Source: Nannocystis pusilla | GTDB lineage: Bacteria; Myxococcota_A; Polyangia; Nannocystales; Nannocystaceae | Assembly: GCF_026626665.1 (NCBI RefSeq) | Contig: NZ_JAPNKE010000002.1 | Span: 7,541,168-7,605,167, forward strand | Direction: 5' to 3' | Length of the DNA: 64,000 nucleotides | Shown here: positions 18,883 to 31,486 of the stretch, piece by piece | Numbering within the stretch: the first letter of the stretch is position 1 | Layout of the letters: every line of letters starts with the position of its first letter | Translations under genes and position numbers: made by a program | Notes under the pieces: generated by a model | What the model was told of the DNA's origin: nothing | The model's input: only the letters and a program-made list of their open reading frames with translations | The model's database searches: none

Positions 18883-20025
18883 ATGACCATGAAACACCTG
18901 ACCCCTGCCCTCCTCGTCACCGCGCTCGCCGCCGGTGCCTGCGGCGACAACGGCACCGCCAACACCGAAGGCGACACCGGCGACGCGGGCGAGCGCAAGC
19001 CGCAGGTCGGCGAGTGGAAGAAGGAGGTCGACGCGCTGCCGTTCCCGCTGAGCGGCGACGCCCGGATCACGACGCTGACGATCGGCCGCAAGGAGTTCGA
19101 CGAGAACTACGCCAACCGCGGCAGCATCGAGGTCCTGTTCGACCACCCCGAGGAGACGATCACCGTCGAGACCCGCAAGTACGTGTTCGGCGACGAGATC
19201 GACCGGGACAACACGTTCGGCAAGCTGTCGCTGTGGGCCTTCGTCAGCTCGGGCAACCCGTCCCGGCCGGACTCCCAGCCGGACGCCAACGACTGCACCA
19301 AGGACACCTGGAAGGACAACTGCGGGATCTTCGTCTACTACGACGGCAAGTCGCAGCCCGAGCGCTCCGGCATGGACTTCCGCGTCCACCTGCCGACCGG
19401 CTACCGCGGCAAGCTGTTCGTCAGCACCGAGGACAACATCACCGAGCAGTCGTACCCGCGCCGCGGCAACATCACGATCGACAACCTGTGCACGCACGGC
19501 GACGTGGCGATGGAGGCCGGCTGGGCCAAGATCAAGATGTGCCGCGAGCTGACCCCGGCGCCCGCGTGTCCGCCCGCCGGCATCGAGAACTGCGAGACCT
19601 TCCCCGACGGCGCCTGGTCCAAGGACTGCCAGTGCGGCGACGGCAGCCTGTTCGGCCAGCTCATCGTGCGCGCGCCCCAGCCGTGGGCCGCCAACATCAC
19701 GGTCGACATCCCCGAGACGGTGTGGCTGAACACCACCCTGAAGAACACCGAGGTGATGAAGCCGCACGACTGCAAGCCGCAGATCTCGGCCTGCAACGGC
19801 GCCAACTGCACGATGAACACCGAGGACGAGTACTCGCCCTCCGCCGAGTTCAACTACCCGAGCGAGGCGGCCCCCTCGGGCGCCGGCTTCAACGTCACCG
19901 TCGAGAGCGGCGGCTGCACCAAGATCCCGTTCGTCGACGACCCGAAGAAGTGGATGCCGGAGAGCGAGGGCGAGCCGGGCGAGGAGCTGCGCGGCCTCCT
20001 CGACGTCCGCAGCGGCTGCCTGTGA
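18883..20025 (+). CDS. Cys-rich lipoprotein of unknown function
   Basis: I do not recognise this 380-residue protein. It starts with a lipoprotein signal (LAAGAC, Cys about 20) and an acidic Thr/Gly linker. The rest is probably beta-rich with about a dozen Cys, some in a tight cluster (SKDCQCGDGS) that suggests disulfides and export. The ATG at 18883 (or 18889) follows GAGG; the longer reading from 18814 overlaps the promoter. A hairpin of the 14-bp repeat follows the stop by 2 bp. Confidence 0.8.
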   Translation: MTMKHLTPALLVTALAAGACGDNGTANTEGDTGDAGERKPQVGEWKKEVDALPFPLSGDARITTLTIGRKEFDENYANRGSIEVLFDHPEETITVETRKYVFGDEIDRDNTFGKLSLWAFVSSGNPSRPDSQPDANDCTKDTWKDNCGIFVYYDGKSQPERSGMDFRVHLPTGYRGKLFVSTEDNITEQSYPRRGNITIDNLCTHGDVAMEAGWAKIKMCRELTPAPACPPAGIENCETFPDGAWSKDCQCGDGSLFGQLIVRAPQPWAANITVDIPETVWLNTTLKNTEVMKPHDCKPQISACNGANCTMNTEDEYSPSAEFNYPSEAAPSGAGFNVTVESGGCTKIPFVDDPKKWMPESEGEPGEELRGLLDVRSGCL

Positions 20026-20026
20026 T

Positions 20027-20049
20027 CACCTGACCTTCGGGACAGGTCC
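20027..20049. repeat. 14-bp element pair at a gene end
   Basis: CCTG 20029 and CAGG 20043 form a hairpin with a TTCG loop (ACCTGACC paired with GGACAGGT). It lies directly after the stop of the preceding gene. Confidence 0.8.
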
Positions 20050-20090
20050 AAGCGAGCGCGTCGCCTCAGGGCGGCGCGCTCGTCGCTCGC

Positions 20091-20110
20091 GGCTGTCCCC
20101 GGGGACAGCC
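20091..20110. repeat. 14-bp element pair at a gene end
   Basis: CGGCTGTCC and GGACAGCCG are perfect inverted arms around a 2-bp CC/GG centre, with cores 14 bp apart (20092 and 20106). It lies just downstream of the methylase stop on the minus strand. Confidence 0.8.
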
Positions 20111-20112
20111 GC

Positions 20113-21161
20113 TCAGCGCTCGGGCAGCGCCGCCACCGCGTCGGCGTGGCGGCCCTCGCCGACCACGTACAACATCTCGGTGTTGCGCAGGTGGCTGACG
20201 CGGCCGACCTTCTCGCCGCGCGGGCTGTAGATGCCGATCTGGGCGCCCACGTAGCGCTTGTAGTCGAACGACAGCACGCGCACCGGGCCGCGGCGGGCCA
20301 GCAGGGCCTCGAGCTCGGGGCGGCTCAGGTAGCCCTCGTCGCTGAACGACACCACCAGGAGCGGCGCGCGCACGGCGTCGATCAGCGCCTCCATGCTGGC
20401 GCGGATCTTCGTGCGGGCGTTGAAGGGGCTGCGGCGCTCCTGGCAGTCGACCCGCTTGCGCGCGACCCCGTAGGCCTCGGGCGCGTCGCCGCGGACGATC
20501 GTCTCCCACACGTGGTAGTTGCCGAGGTACGAGTGTTGATTGTAGGGCGGGTCGAGGTAGGCGAGGTCGGCCTCGAGCGCCGCCGCGGCCGCGAGCGCGT
20601 CGAGCCCGTGCGCCTGGCCTTTTCCCCATGTCGCGCGGGACAGGACCTCGGGGACACGCAGCTCGAGGTCGCCGTGGGCGCGGGCGGCCCACGACTTCAG
20701 GTAGGCCATCTGCACGCCGGTGGTCGAGTCGACGCGGTCGGCGGCCTCGATGAGGGCGACGAGGAGCACCGCCTCGAGCTCGGGGGCAGGCTCTTGTCGG
20801 CGATCGCGCGGCGGATGGCGTCGATGCGGGCGCCGTTCTTCGGCTGGAAGAAGCGGGCCTCCTCGCAGAACGTGCGGGTGACGTAGCCGGGCGCGCCGGG
20901 CAGCGCGTTGAGCTCGGCGACCAGGCGGCGGGCGTCCTCGAGCACGTCCTCGCGGTCCGCCTGCACGTAGCAGCGTGCCAGCGTCTCCGCGTAGGTGTTG
21001 TGGTCGTTGGCGAGGACGCGGTAGCCGGCGGCCTTGAGCGCGTGTCCGACCCGGGATGTCCCGGAGAACAGGTCGATCACCGTCCGGACCTCCGGCAGGC
21101 TGCGGATGACCCGCAAGATCTCCGGGATCAGCAGCCGCTTCGAGCCGAGGTACTTGATCAC
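20113..21161 (-). CDS. Adenine-specific DNA methylase, D12-like (one frameshift)
   Basis: This protein (349 residues when repaired) has the N-terminal MIKYLGSKRLLIPEI, the AdoMet-binding DLFSGTSRVGHAL and the catalytic DPPYNQHSYLGNY motif of D12-class N6-adenine methylases. The target sequence cannot be read from the protein. A C is missing from CCCCC at about 20790. The start is a GTG that overlaps the stop of the preceding TPR gene (GTGA). No restriction endonuclease gene is adjacent, so it looks like an orphan methylase. A four-unit CATG array lies in frame at 20613-20655. Confidence 0.85.
20609..20662. repeat. Intragenic four-unit 14-bp array (methylase)
   Basis: Cores CCTG 20613, CATG 20627, CAGG 20641 and CACG 20655 are exactly 14 bp apart inside the methylase coding sequence, in a stretch encoding VPEVLSRATWGKGQ. 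A second, weaker run is at 21041, 21055 and 21069. Confidence 0.72.
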
Positions 21162-22116
21162 TTCTTCTTGGTGCTCTTCGCCGGCGCGGGCGCCGGCTCC
21201 TGGCCGCCGGCTTCTGCGTCTCCTGCACGCCCTGCTTGGCGGCGGCGCCGGCTCCGGCGTCCTCGCGGTCGAAGCAGAGCTCGCCGTTGTCCTTCTTCAG
21301 CAGCTCGATCTGGTCCTTCGCCGCCTTCTGGTACTGCGCCGGCGCGGTCGACTTGGGCCGGTTCAGCGCCTCGAAGTAGGCGATCGCGTTCTTGCACTGG
21401 CCGAGCTTGGCGAACCCGAGGCCCGAGTAGTAGAGCGCGTCGCTGACGACCGGCGCGTCGGCGTGGTCCTGGATGATCTTGTAGAAGATGCCGAGCGCGC
21501 TCTTGTAGTCGCGCTCGCTGTAGAACGTGAGGCCCACCTTGAAGTCGGCGTCCGGCAGCTTGGGGTCGCCGGGGTAGCGCGAGATGAAGGTGCGGAACAG
21601 GGTGCGGGCCTGCTTGAAGTCCTTGCGCTGCAGCCGGCGGTCGGCCTCGGCCCACAGCTCGTCCTTGCCCTCGGGGATGCTGGTCGCCTCGTTGAGCTTC
21701 TCCTCGAGCTTCTTGAGGCGCTCGTCGATGTCGGCGCGCAGCTCGAGCAGCGCCTGCTGGGTCGACGACGCGACCAGCTCGGCGTTCTCGGCCGCGCCGC
21801 GCAGCTGCTGGGTGTCCTGCTCGACGACGTCCATGCGCACGCCGATGCCGGCCTGGCTGCCGCGCAGCAGCGACTCGGCCTGGTCGAGCTTGGCCTGCAG
21901 CTCGGCCAGCTTCTTGTCGGCCTCGACGACCTTCTCGTCGAGCTCCTTGCTGCGGTCGATGGTCTGGGTCTCGATCTTGTCGACCTTCTTGGCGAGGTCG
22001 TCGTGCTCGGCCTTGAGGGTGAGGCAGCCTGGCGCGACGAGAGCGGCCGCGAGCGCGCTCGCGACCGCCCCTGGGCGACCGAGGCCGCCGAGGAGTCGGC
22101 GGCGCAGATGAAGCAT
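21158..22116 (-). CDS. CpoB/YbgF-like coiled-coil TPR lipoprotein (one frameshift)
   Basis: The protein (319 residues when repaired) has a lipoprotein-like signal (LVAPGC), a long coiled coil (about residues 35-150) and C-terminal TPRs (about 165-275) of the YbgF/CpoB type, including AKLGQCKNAIAYFEALNR. CpoB-like proteins link Tol-Pal function with cell-wall synthesis at division. The gene follows a Pal-like gene by 34 bp, supporting this reading. A base is missing near 21200, which shifts the Ala/Pro-rich tail; when corrected it ends in KSTKKK and overlaps the methylase start. Confidence 0.78.
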
Positions 22117-22150
22117 GGAGTCCTTCAGGTCCCGTGCGGGACGGTGGTCG

Positions 22151-23004
22151 TCACTGGTAGATGAAGTCGACGCGGCGGTCTTCCTTCATGCCCGAGTCGT
22201 CGGTGCCGGTCGCCTCGAGGTCGCCCTTCGACACGACGGTCATGCGCGAGGGGTCGATGCCGAGGTTCTGCAGGAACTCCTTGACCGTCACGCCGCGCTT
22301 GTCGGTGAGCATGATGTTGTACTCCTCGGTGCCGCGCGAGTCGGCGTGCGCCTCGAGGATGAGCTGGGCCTGGTTGCTCTTGAGGCACTCGGCCAGCGCC
22401 TTGAGCTTCTCCTGGTCGGCCGGCTCGGGGTTCGGGTTGTCGAACCCGAAGTAGATCTTCGGGACATCCGGGCACGGGTTGGTGCCGCCGCCGAAGTTGC
22501 CCGAGAACTCGCAGGTGCCCGCGTTGCAGATCTCGTCCATCGCGCACTGGTCGTCGGTCTGGCAGCCGCCCGTGCCGCCCGAGCCCGGCGCGCTGCAGCG
22601 GCCCGTGCCGATGTCGCACGTGCCCGGCTGGCAGTCGAAGTCCTCCGAGCAAGGGGCGCAGGCGCCGGCCTTGCACACGAGGTTGTTGGTGCACTCGATC
22701 GTCTGCTGGCAGGGCGCTCCACACCCTCGCCGCCGCCGCCGGCGCCCGCCAGCGCCGGGTCCTGGCAGCGGAAATCAGCGCACTTCCACGGCGTCCCGTT
22801 CGGCCCCTTGGTGGCGCAGTCGGCGTCGGTCTTGCAGTTCTGGCACTGCTTGTCGACGCACTTCTCGTCGAGGTCGACGTTGCAGTGCTTGTCCTTCTTG
22901 CAGGCCGGGTAGACCGGCGGCTTGCAGGCCGCGCTGCCGAGCGCGACAAAGCCCAAACCGAGAGCGAGCAGGTGGGGTTGGATGCGGGAGAACATGGCGC
23001 GCAT
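22151..23004 (-). CDS. OmpA/Pal-like lipoprotein with Cys-rich region (one frameshift)
   Basis: The protein is 284 residues when repaired. A lipoprotein signal (LGSAAC) precedes about 130 residues with many Cys in CxxDxDC-like patterns (CQNCKTDADC, CSEDFDC, CQTDDQC). The C-terminal OmpA/Pal domain (IYFGFDN, LILEAHADSRGTEEYNIMLT, DRRVDFIY) binds peptidoglycan. A C is missing at about 22717. It probably anchors the outer membrane and forms an operon with the CpoB-like gene. The disulfide-rich spacer is unusual for Pal and may be a surface domain. Confidence 0.85.
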
Positions 23005-23068
23005 GAGGGGCGACTCCGGGGAGGCGGTGTTTCTCGAGGCCGTTCGGCCGGGGGAGACAAGGTTCAGG

Positions 23069-23190
23069 CCAGGAGGGCCGGGGAGCGAGGTTCAGGCCAG
23101 GAAGGCCGTGAAGCGAGTGGCCAGGAGGGCCGTGAAGCGAGTGGCCAGGAAGGCCGTGAGGCGAGTGGCCAGGAAGGCCGTGGGGCGAGT
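23069..23190. repeat. Tandem repeat, 24-bp unit, about five copies
   Basis: GGCCAGGAAGGCCGTGAAGC is the core of a 24-bp unit repeated about five times with few changes. Most copies contain GGCC, five bases, GGCC. The array lies upstream of the Pal-like gene. Confidence 0.88.
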
Positions 23191-23529
23191 CTCAGAGCAG
23201 TCTGGCCTGGAGGGCCGTGGGTACCTGGCGTGCGTGCGGGACGGTAGGGCCGGCGAACTCTCGGGCGTGGGGGTCCGGGAAGCAATTCCGGCTGAAACTT
23301 CCGTCCTGGCGGGCAAAGGGATACCGAGCGGTGCGAGGGGTGTCAACCGCACGAGCGGACGAGCCTGCGCGCCGGGCTGATGCACACGGCCCCGCCCGCC
23401 GTGCCCTGCCACGGGGTCGCAGAACCCGCACCGGGCGGCCGCGCCGGACCGCCTGCGAACGGACGCGCCGGCCAAGGTCACGCCCCGCCGGCTTTTGCTT
23501 CCGGGCCGCGTCTGGCATGGTTCGCCGCG
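23191..23529. other. Intergenic region, nothing recognised
   Basis: GC-rich DNA between the 24-bp tandem repeat and the next gene. I see no conserved reading frame, RNA or clear promoter; long open frames here are antisense or compositional. Confidence 0.5.
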
Positions 23530-23838
23530 ATGGTCGCCAAGGTCAGTCACGCCTCGGACAACAAGACGATGTTCGAGATCTACCGCGAGTCCGACTATAA
23601 TCGCGCCTTCCATTTCGTTTTCTTCACGGACCTGGACGAGCACAACCGGGGCAAAGAGATCGCCCGCGCGGCCGCAGGCGAGACGGTATTCCACGGGTTC
23701 GTCGGTGACGATCGCAAGGAGGCCGCCCGCGCCGAGGTCGCCGCCATCGTCGACGAGCTGAACGCCATGGACGAGGACACCGCCGGCATGCCGGACGGCG
23801 AGATCCAGCGCCGCCTGGGCCAATTCCTGGTCCCCTGA
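23530..23838 (+). CDS. Small acidic protein of unknown function
   Basis: This 102-residue protein starts at the ATG at 23530, which is where the composition becomes protein-like (MVAKVSHASDNKTMFEIYRE). It has a mixed alpha/beta look (FHFVFFTDLDEHNRGKEIAR, then a Glu/Ala-rich helix) and no signal peptide. I do not recognise the family. It is followed after 3 bp by a lipoprotein gene and may be cotranscribed with it and with murA. Confidence 0.65.
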   Translation: MVAKVSHASDNKTMFEIYRESDYNRAFHFVFFTDLDEHNRGKEIARAAAGETVFHGFVGDDRKEAARAEVAAIVDELNAMDEDTAGMPDGEIQRRLGQFLVP

Positions 23839-23841
23839 AGC

Positions 23842-24860
23842 ATGCGCTCGCGCCTGCCCCACCGCGTCGGCCTCCGCGCGCTGCCCGCGACCCTCGCCGC
23901 CGCCCTCGCCTGCGCCCCCGCCGACGACGCCACCCCCGTCGACCTGTCCGCCGATTACGACGGCCTGGTGTTGACCGACGCCCCCAACGCCGTCGCCCAC
24001 CTGGCCTGGCACGCCCCGCGCCCGGACTGCCCCCTCGCCTACCGCGTCCGCATCGACGAGACCTTCCCGCCCGGCCTCGCGGAATTCCTCCACTCCCAGG
24101 AGGAGCACAGCCAGTCGCTCCTGGTCCTCGGCTGGGGCATGCGGTCCGCGCATGGCGAGAAGGACATGCCTGATGAGCAAGGGTCGATCGGACCTGTCCC
24201 GAAGGACATGCCGTTCGCCGGCCAGCTGATGTTCCGCGGGCCCAAGTCGTCCGGCCGCGAGCTGCTGCGCGAGTGGGCCGCCTCGGCCGAGCTGGTCGGC
24301 CCGGCCGCGCCCGACGCGGCCTGCTACGAGCGCTCGTGGGACCCGGTCGAGGACGCGCTGGCGCTGGCGTTCCCGCAGCGCTCGGCCGGCGCGTCCGCGT
24401 CGGCGAGGTCTGGCGCGGCGCCCGGGTCGAGGGCCGCTGCAACCGCTCGGCCTGCGTCGACCCCGACAACGGCGCCGGCGGGGCCGCGGCCCACGAGCGC
24501 CCGTGCGCGACGATGTCGTGGCGCGAGCGCCTCGACGGCCTCTACACGCTCTCCGGCGCCGGCGGCGAGGTCACGACGGTGGCCCAGCTCGCCGGGTTTT
24601 GGAGCGACGGCCAGCCGCTCGACAAGGGCGTGTGGAGCGAGCGCACCGTGCTCGTCGACGTCGCGCACGGCCGCCCGCTGCGCGCCGAGGTGTTCGTCCA
24701 CCACAACTTCACCGGGATCGAGCGCCACGTCGTGATCGACGCGGTCGACACCTGTCCCGGAGGACTGGTCGCGGCCGGCTGGTCCGCGCCGCAGGCCGTC
24801 GTCGACGAGCGCGCCGCCCTCACGGCCGCGCTGGAACGCGCGACTCACCGCAAGCGTTAG
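23842..24860 (+). CDS. Predicted exported protein of unknown function (one frameshift)
   Basis: This protein of about 339 residues (repaired) has an N-terminal signal that may end in a lipobox (AAALAC). No known domain is recognised; the second half carries two Cys in a CNRSACVDPDNG segment and a beta-rich end. A base is missing at about 24389. A striking in-frame array of 14-bp CATG repeats encodes the segment GEKDMPDEQGSIGPVPKDMP, which looks like an insertion. murA follows after 6 bp. Confidence 0.65.
24135..24213. repeat. Intragenic 14-bp-period CATG array
   Basis: CATG cores at 24138, 24151 and 24165, CCTG at 24193 and CATG at 24207. From 24165 on, the spacing is a multiple of 14, with one decayed unit at 24179. 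The reading frame of the exported protein runs through the array. Confidence 0.82.
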
Positions 24861-24866
24861 GGGCCC

Positions 24867-26115
<1,249 letters not shown>

Positions 26116-26132
<17 letters not shown>

Positions 26133-26844
26133 CGGCCTCACCCTCGCCCTCCCCAAGGGCCGGATCCTCAAGCAGGCCCTGCCGCTGCTGCGCCGGGTCG
26201 GGATCGACCTCGCCGGGGTGTGGGAGGGCGAACACGACCGCCGGCTGCTGTTCGAGCTGCCCGCCCGGCCGGAGCGGCCCGGCGGCGCGCGCGTGCTCCT
26301 GGTCAAGCCGGTCGACGTGCCGACCTACGTCGAGCACGGCGTGGCCGACGTCGGCATCGCCGGGGCCGACACCCTCGGCGAGGAGGCCCGCGACCTCTAC
26401 GAGCCCCTGGACCTCGGCATCGGCGCCTGCCGGCTGGTCGTCGCGGAGCCCGCCGCGCGCCCGACCCCGCTCCGCCGCGGCATGGCCCTCCGGGTGGCCA
26501 CGAAGTACCCCCGCCTGACCCTGAACCATTATCGCTCCAAGGGGATCCAGCCCGAGATCATCCCCCTGTTCGGGTCGGTCGAACTCGGGCCCATCACCGG
26601 CCTGGCGGAACAGATCGTCGATCTGGTGGAGAGCGGCGAGACGCTCCGGCAAAATAACTTGCGGGAGGTCGAGACCATCCTGTACGTGACAAGCCGGCTC
26701 ATCGTGCACCCGGCCAGCCTCAAGCTCAAGCAGGCGCCCATCACCGCGCTCATCACCGCCCTCCGCGACGCGCTCGCGACCGACGGGTCCGGGTCCTCCG
26801 CTCGTACTGCTGCTCGACCCACCGGGTCGGAAGGGACCGCATGA
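26116..26844 (+). CDS. hisG: ATP phosphoribosyltransferase, catalytic subunit
   Basis: HisG (242 residues) commits PRPP and ATP to histidine synthesis. It shows LALPKGRILKQALPLL at the N-terminus, GVADVGIAGADTL and the PRPP loop region ETLRQNNLREVETI. It lacks the C-terminal regulatory domain, so it is the short form that normally works with HisZ. No hisZ is seen in the window. The last 20 residues are a low-complexity extension. It sits apart from the other his genes, overlapping murA upstream and an unknown gene downstream (ATGA). Confidence 0.93.
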
Positions 26845-27547
26845 GCAAACCCGACGACCCAGCCCTCGTCCGCGCCGCGGTGCTCCAGCGCCTGAAAGTC
26901 CACGTCCGCCTGGCCCAACAGGGCCTGGCCCCGACCCCGACCAGCGCCGCCGCCTGGCCGCCTCGCTGCCCGAGCTGGTCGCGTTCGGCGACCGGCGTTA
27001 CGCCCAGTGCCACGCGGTGCTCGACTGGGACCACCGCCTGCCGAGCGACGCGGCGGTGCTGCGGCTGTACCTCTCGTACACCGACCGCGAGGCCGGGGCG
27101 ATCGAGAGCGCGCTCAAGTCCCGCGACCGCGAGATCGACTCCGGCAACCTCTACCCGGAGTTTGACGTGCCCGACTACGCGGACGTCGACGCCAGCGAGT
27201 CGTACGTCGCCGTGCTGCGGCCCGGCAACCACGAGGTCGGCGACCTGCGGTTCTTCAGCGACTGGCGCAAGGGCGTCCACCAGTCGGTCGCCCGCGAGGC
27301 GGTCGCGGCCGTGCGCGCGAGCCCCAGCTACGAGCGCTCGATGCGGGAGCGCAGCCACGACAATCTCGGCCCGCCGGTGGTGATCGGCTGGACCCCGCCG
27401 TGCCTGGCCCAGAGCAAGCACTGGGCGATCGAGGTGTGGCTGCTGGTCGACTTCGACGGCCACGTCGGCCGCGCCCACGTGTTCATGGTCGACAGCAAGT
27501 CGCACCTGGTCACGCGCGAGTACTTCACCGAGGTCCAGATCGGCTGA
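26841..27547 (+). CDS. Unknown protein coupled to hisG (one frameshift)
   Basis: This 235-residue protein (repaired) has no signal peptide and no domain that I recognise. It contains a basic helical N-terminus and a mixed alpha/beta body (VLRLYLSYTDREAGAIESAL, KHWAIEVWLLVDFDGHVGRA). A C is missing from CCCC at about 26942. Its start overlaps the hisG stop by 4 bp, which suggests translational coupling, but no functional link to histidine synthesis is evident. A repeat array follows the stop by 8 bp. Confidence 0.68.
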
Positions 27548-27555
27548 TCGGAAAA

Positions 27556-27604
27556 GGACATGTCCCTTCGGGCATGGCGCCTCGCGCATGCCCTCGGGGA
27601 CCAG
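27556..27604. repeat. 14-bp-period CATG array between convergent genes
   Basis: CATG at 27559, 27573 and 27587 and CCAG at 27601, in exact 14-bp steps with spacers TTCG, CTCG and CTCG. The array lies between the stop of the hisG-linked gene and the stop of hsp20. Confidence 0.88.
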
Positions 27605-27613
27605 TCCAAGGGT

Positions 27614-28084
27614 TCAGCTGTCCTGGATCTTGATGGTCCGGCAGCTCTCGCCGGCCAGCTTCGGCATCTTGAGGGTGAGCACGCCCTTCTCGAGGTGGGC
27701 GTCGGCGGCGTTCGAGTCGACGTAGCACGGCAGCTCGATGCGGCGGATGAACGAGCCGAAGCTGCGCTCGTGGTAGAAGTAGTTCTCCTTCTCGTCGCGG
27801 ATCTCCTCGCGCTTCTCGCCGCGCAGGGTCAAGATGTTGCCCTCGACGCTGAGCTCGACGTCCTTGGCGTCGAGGCCGGGGACCTCGGCGCGCACCATCA
27901 CGCTGTCGCCGCAGTCGCTGACGCTCAGCATCGGATAGTTGCCGACCTGCTCGAGGCCGATCGGGAAGCGGCCGAACACGCGGTCGAACATGCGGTGCAT
28001 GTCCTGCTGGAACGGCGACATCTGCGTCGGCGGCGTCATCAGGTTGCTGGCAGGTTGATTCTTCTTCCACGGGAGCAGCGACAT
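27614..28084 (-). CDS. Hsp20 small heat-shock protein
   Basis: This 156-residue protein has a short N-terminal region and an alpha-crystallin domain (about 45-145): VRAEVPGLDAKDVELSVEGN, LTLRGEKREE, SFGSFIRRIELP and GVLTLKMPK. Such proteins hold unfolding clients as large oligomers without ATP. The C-terminal IxI-type motif is present as IKI. GAGGAG lies 6 bp before the ATG at 28084. The gene stands alone. Confidence 0.94.
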   Translation of the reverse strand: MSLLPWKKNQPASNLMTPPTQMSPFQQDMHRMFDRVFGRFPIGLEQVGNYPMLSVSDCGDSVMVRAEVPGLDAKDVELSVEGNILTLRGEKREEIRDEKENYFYHERSFGSFIRRIELPCYVDSNAADAHLEKGVLTLKMPKLAGESCRTIKIQDS

Positions 28085-28169
28085 GATCTTCTCCTCAGAG
28101 CGGAGAAAGATGGGCCGGACCGCGTGGGTCGCAAACGCAATCTTGCGCGCAGGGGGCCGAACACGGCCG

Positions 28170-29431
28170 TCAGCGCGCGACCAGGCGACCGCGGTGGACC
28201 ACCGCGTCGATGAGCGGCGAGCCGGCGTGGTACACGAGGTCGCGGACGTCGCCCGTCGCCAGCAGCACGAGGTCGCCGGCGAGACCGACCTCGACGCGGC
28301 CGCGCTCGGCGTGCAGGCCCAGCGATGCGGCCGCGTTGTGGGTCGTCGCGGTCAGCGCCTCGGCGGGCGACAGCCGGTTGCCGTAGCACGCCAGCGCCAG
28401 CACCATCGACAGCGACTCGAGCGCGCACGAGCCCGGGTTGCAGTCGGTCGCCACCGCCACCGCGACGCCCGCCTTCACGAGCGCGCGGCCGTCGGCGAAG
28501 CCCTTGCCGAGCACGAGCGAGGTGCCGGGCAGCAGCGTGGCGACCACGCCGGCGTCGCGCAGCGCGGCTCGTTCGCCGTCGTCGAGGTGGAGCAGGTGGT
28601 CGGCCGAGCGCGCGCCGAACTCGGCCGCCAGCAGGGCTCCGCCGGTGTGGCCGAACTCGTTGGCGTGCAGGCGGATCGGCAGGCCCAGCGATCGGGCGCG
28701 GTGCAAGATCCGCCGCGTCTCCTCCGGCGTGAACGCCCCGCGGTCGCAGAACACGTCGCAGAAGTCCGCCAGGCCCGCCGCGGTCACCGCCGGCAGCACC
28801 TCGTCGCACACCCGGCCGACGAACGCCTCGCGCCCCTCCGGCCGGTCGCGCAGCTCGGCCGGCAGCGCGTGCGCGGCCAGGCAGGTCGTGACCACGCGAA
28901 CACCTGTCTCTTGGGCCAGGCGACGCGCGACCCGCAGCTGGCGCAGCTCGGTGTCGAGGTCGAGGCCGTAGCCGCTCTTGATCTCGACCGCGGTGGTGCC
29001 GGCCCGCAGCATGCGATCCAGGCGGGTCTTGCTCTCGGCGAACAACGCGTCGTCGTCGCGCTCGCGAGTCTTGCGCACGCTGGAAAGGATCCCGCCGCCG
29101 GCGGCGAAGATCGCCTCGTAGTCGGCGCCGGCGAGCCGCATCTCGAGCTCGTCCTTGCGGTCGCCGCCCCACACCAGGTGCGTGTGGCTGTCGACCAGGC
29201 CCGGCAGCAGCGCGCGCCCGCGGCAGTCGAGCTCGGCGGCGCCGGCCGGCACCTCGTCGGCGGTCAGGTCGGCGTCGGGCCCCGCCCACGCGATCGTCCC
29301 GTCGCGCACGACCACGCTCCAGCCCTCGCGCACGCCGAGCGCGGCCATCTCGGCGCCCGCGCGCGGCCTGTCCTTCGGGCCATCCGCGAGCGTGTAGATC
29401 CGCGCCGCCGCGCGCAGCAGCAGGTCGCCGG

Positions 29432-29435
<4 letters not shown>
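28170..29435 (-). CDS. hutI: Imidazolonepropionase
   Basis: HutI (421 residues) opens imidazolonepropionate in histidine degradation. The amidohydrolase metal site is visible: VDSHTHLVWGGDR, CLAAHALP, ANEFGHTGG and ATDCNPGS. The ATG at 29435 overlaps the hutU stop by 4 bp. Two 14-bp elements lie in frame, at 28903-28917 (AQETGV) and 29367-29381 (DGPKDRP). The window therefore holds genes for both making and degrading histidine. Confidence 0.95.
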
Positions 29436-31101
<1,666 letters not shown>

Positions 31102-31343
31102 GGTGGCCCGGAGGGTAGCAACTCCCCGTCGCCCCTGCTGGCCGCGCGGGTGTGACTTTGTCGGCGCGAGCGCCCGCTCGCCGCGGCGCTCCGGCCGGGT
31201 CGCGGCTCGCTGCGCGGCGGACCGAGTCCACCTCGCCCGCGCAGGCCCTTGCACGGCGGCGACGCGGGGCCGCCGCCCGGCGCAGGACCGGCGGCCGTGC
31301 CCTCGTCGCTCGTCGCCCGCGCGACCGGGCCGCGACGGTGATC

Positions 31344-31380
31344 GGAGCTGTCCTCGAGAACATGCCCTCTCGGACAGCCG
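31344..31380. repeat. 14-bp-period array upstream of hutU
   Basis: Cores GCTG 31347, CATG 31361 and CAGC 31375 are 14 bp apart (spacers TCGA and TCTC). Outside this and the next array I see no gene in 31102-31486. Confidence 0.8.
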
Positions 31381-31442
31381 CGCGAGCCGCCACGCGACCT
31401 CGACCGCTCCGAGGTGCCCGGCGCCTCGAGCCGCGGCGCTGG

Positions 31443-31478
31443 TGGCATGTCCTTCAAGACATGCCCGAAACGCCAGGC
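31443..31478. repeat. 14-bp-period array at the end of a vWA gene
   Basis: CATG 31446, CATG 31460 and CAGG 31474, 14 bp apart, directly downstream of the stop of the vWA lipoprotein gene on the minus strand. Confidence 0.82.
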
Positions 31479-31486
31479 GTATCGAC

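Noticed and set aside
23092..24180. Open frame running from the 24-bp repeat through two plus-strand genes
   Set aside because: Its C-terminal end is an 8-residue echo of the tandem repeat and the rest is antisense to better-supported genes.
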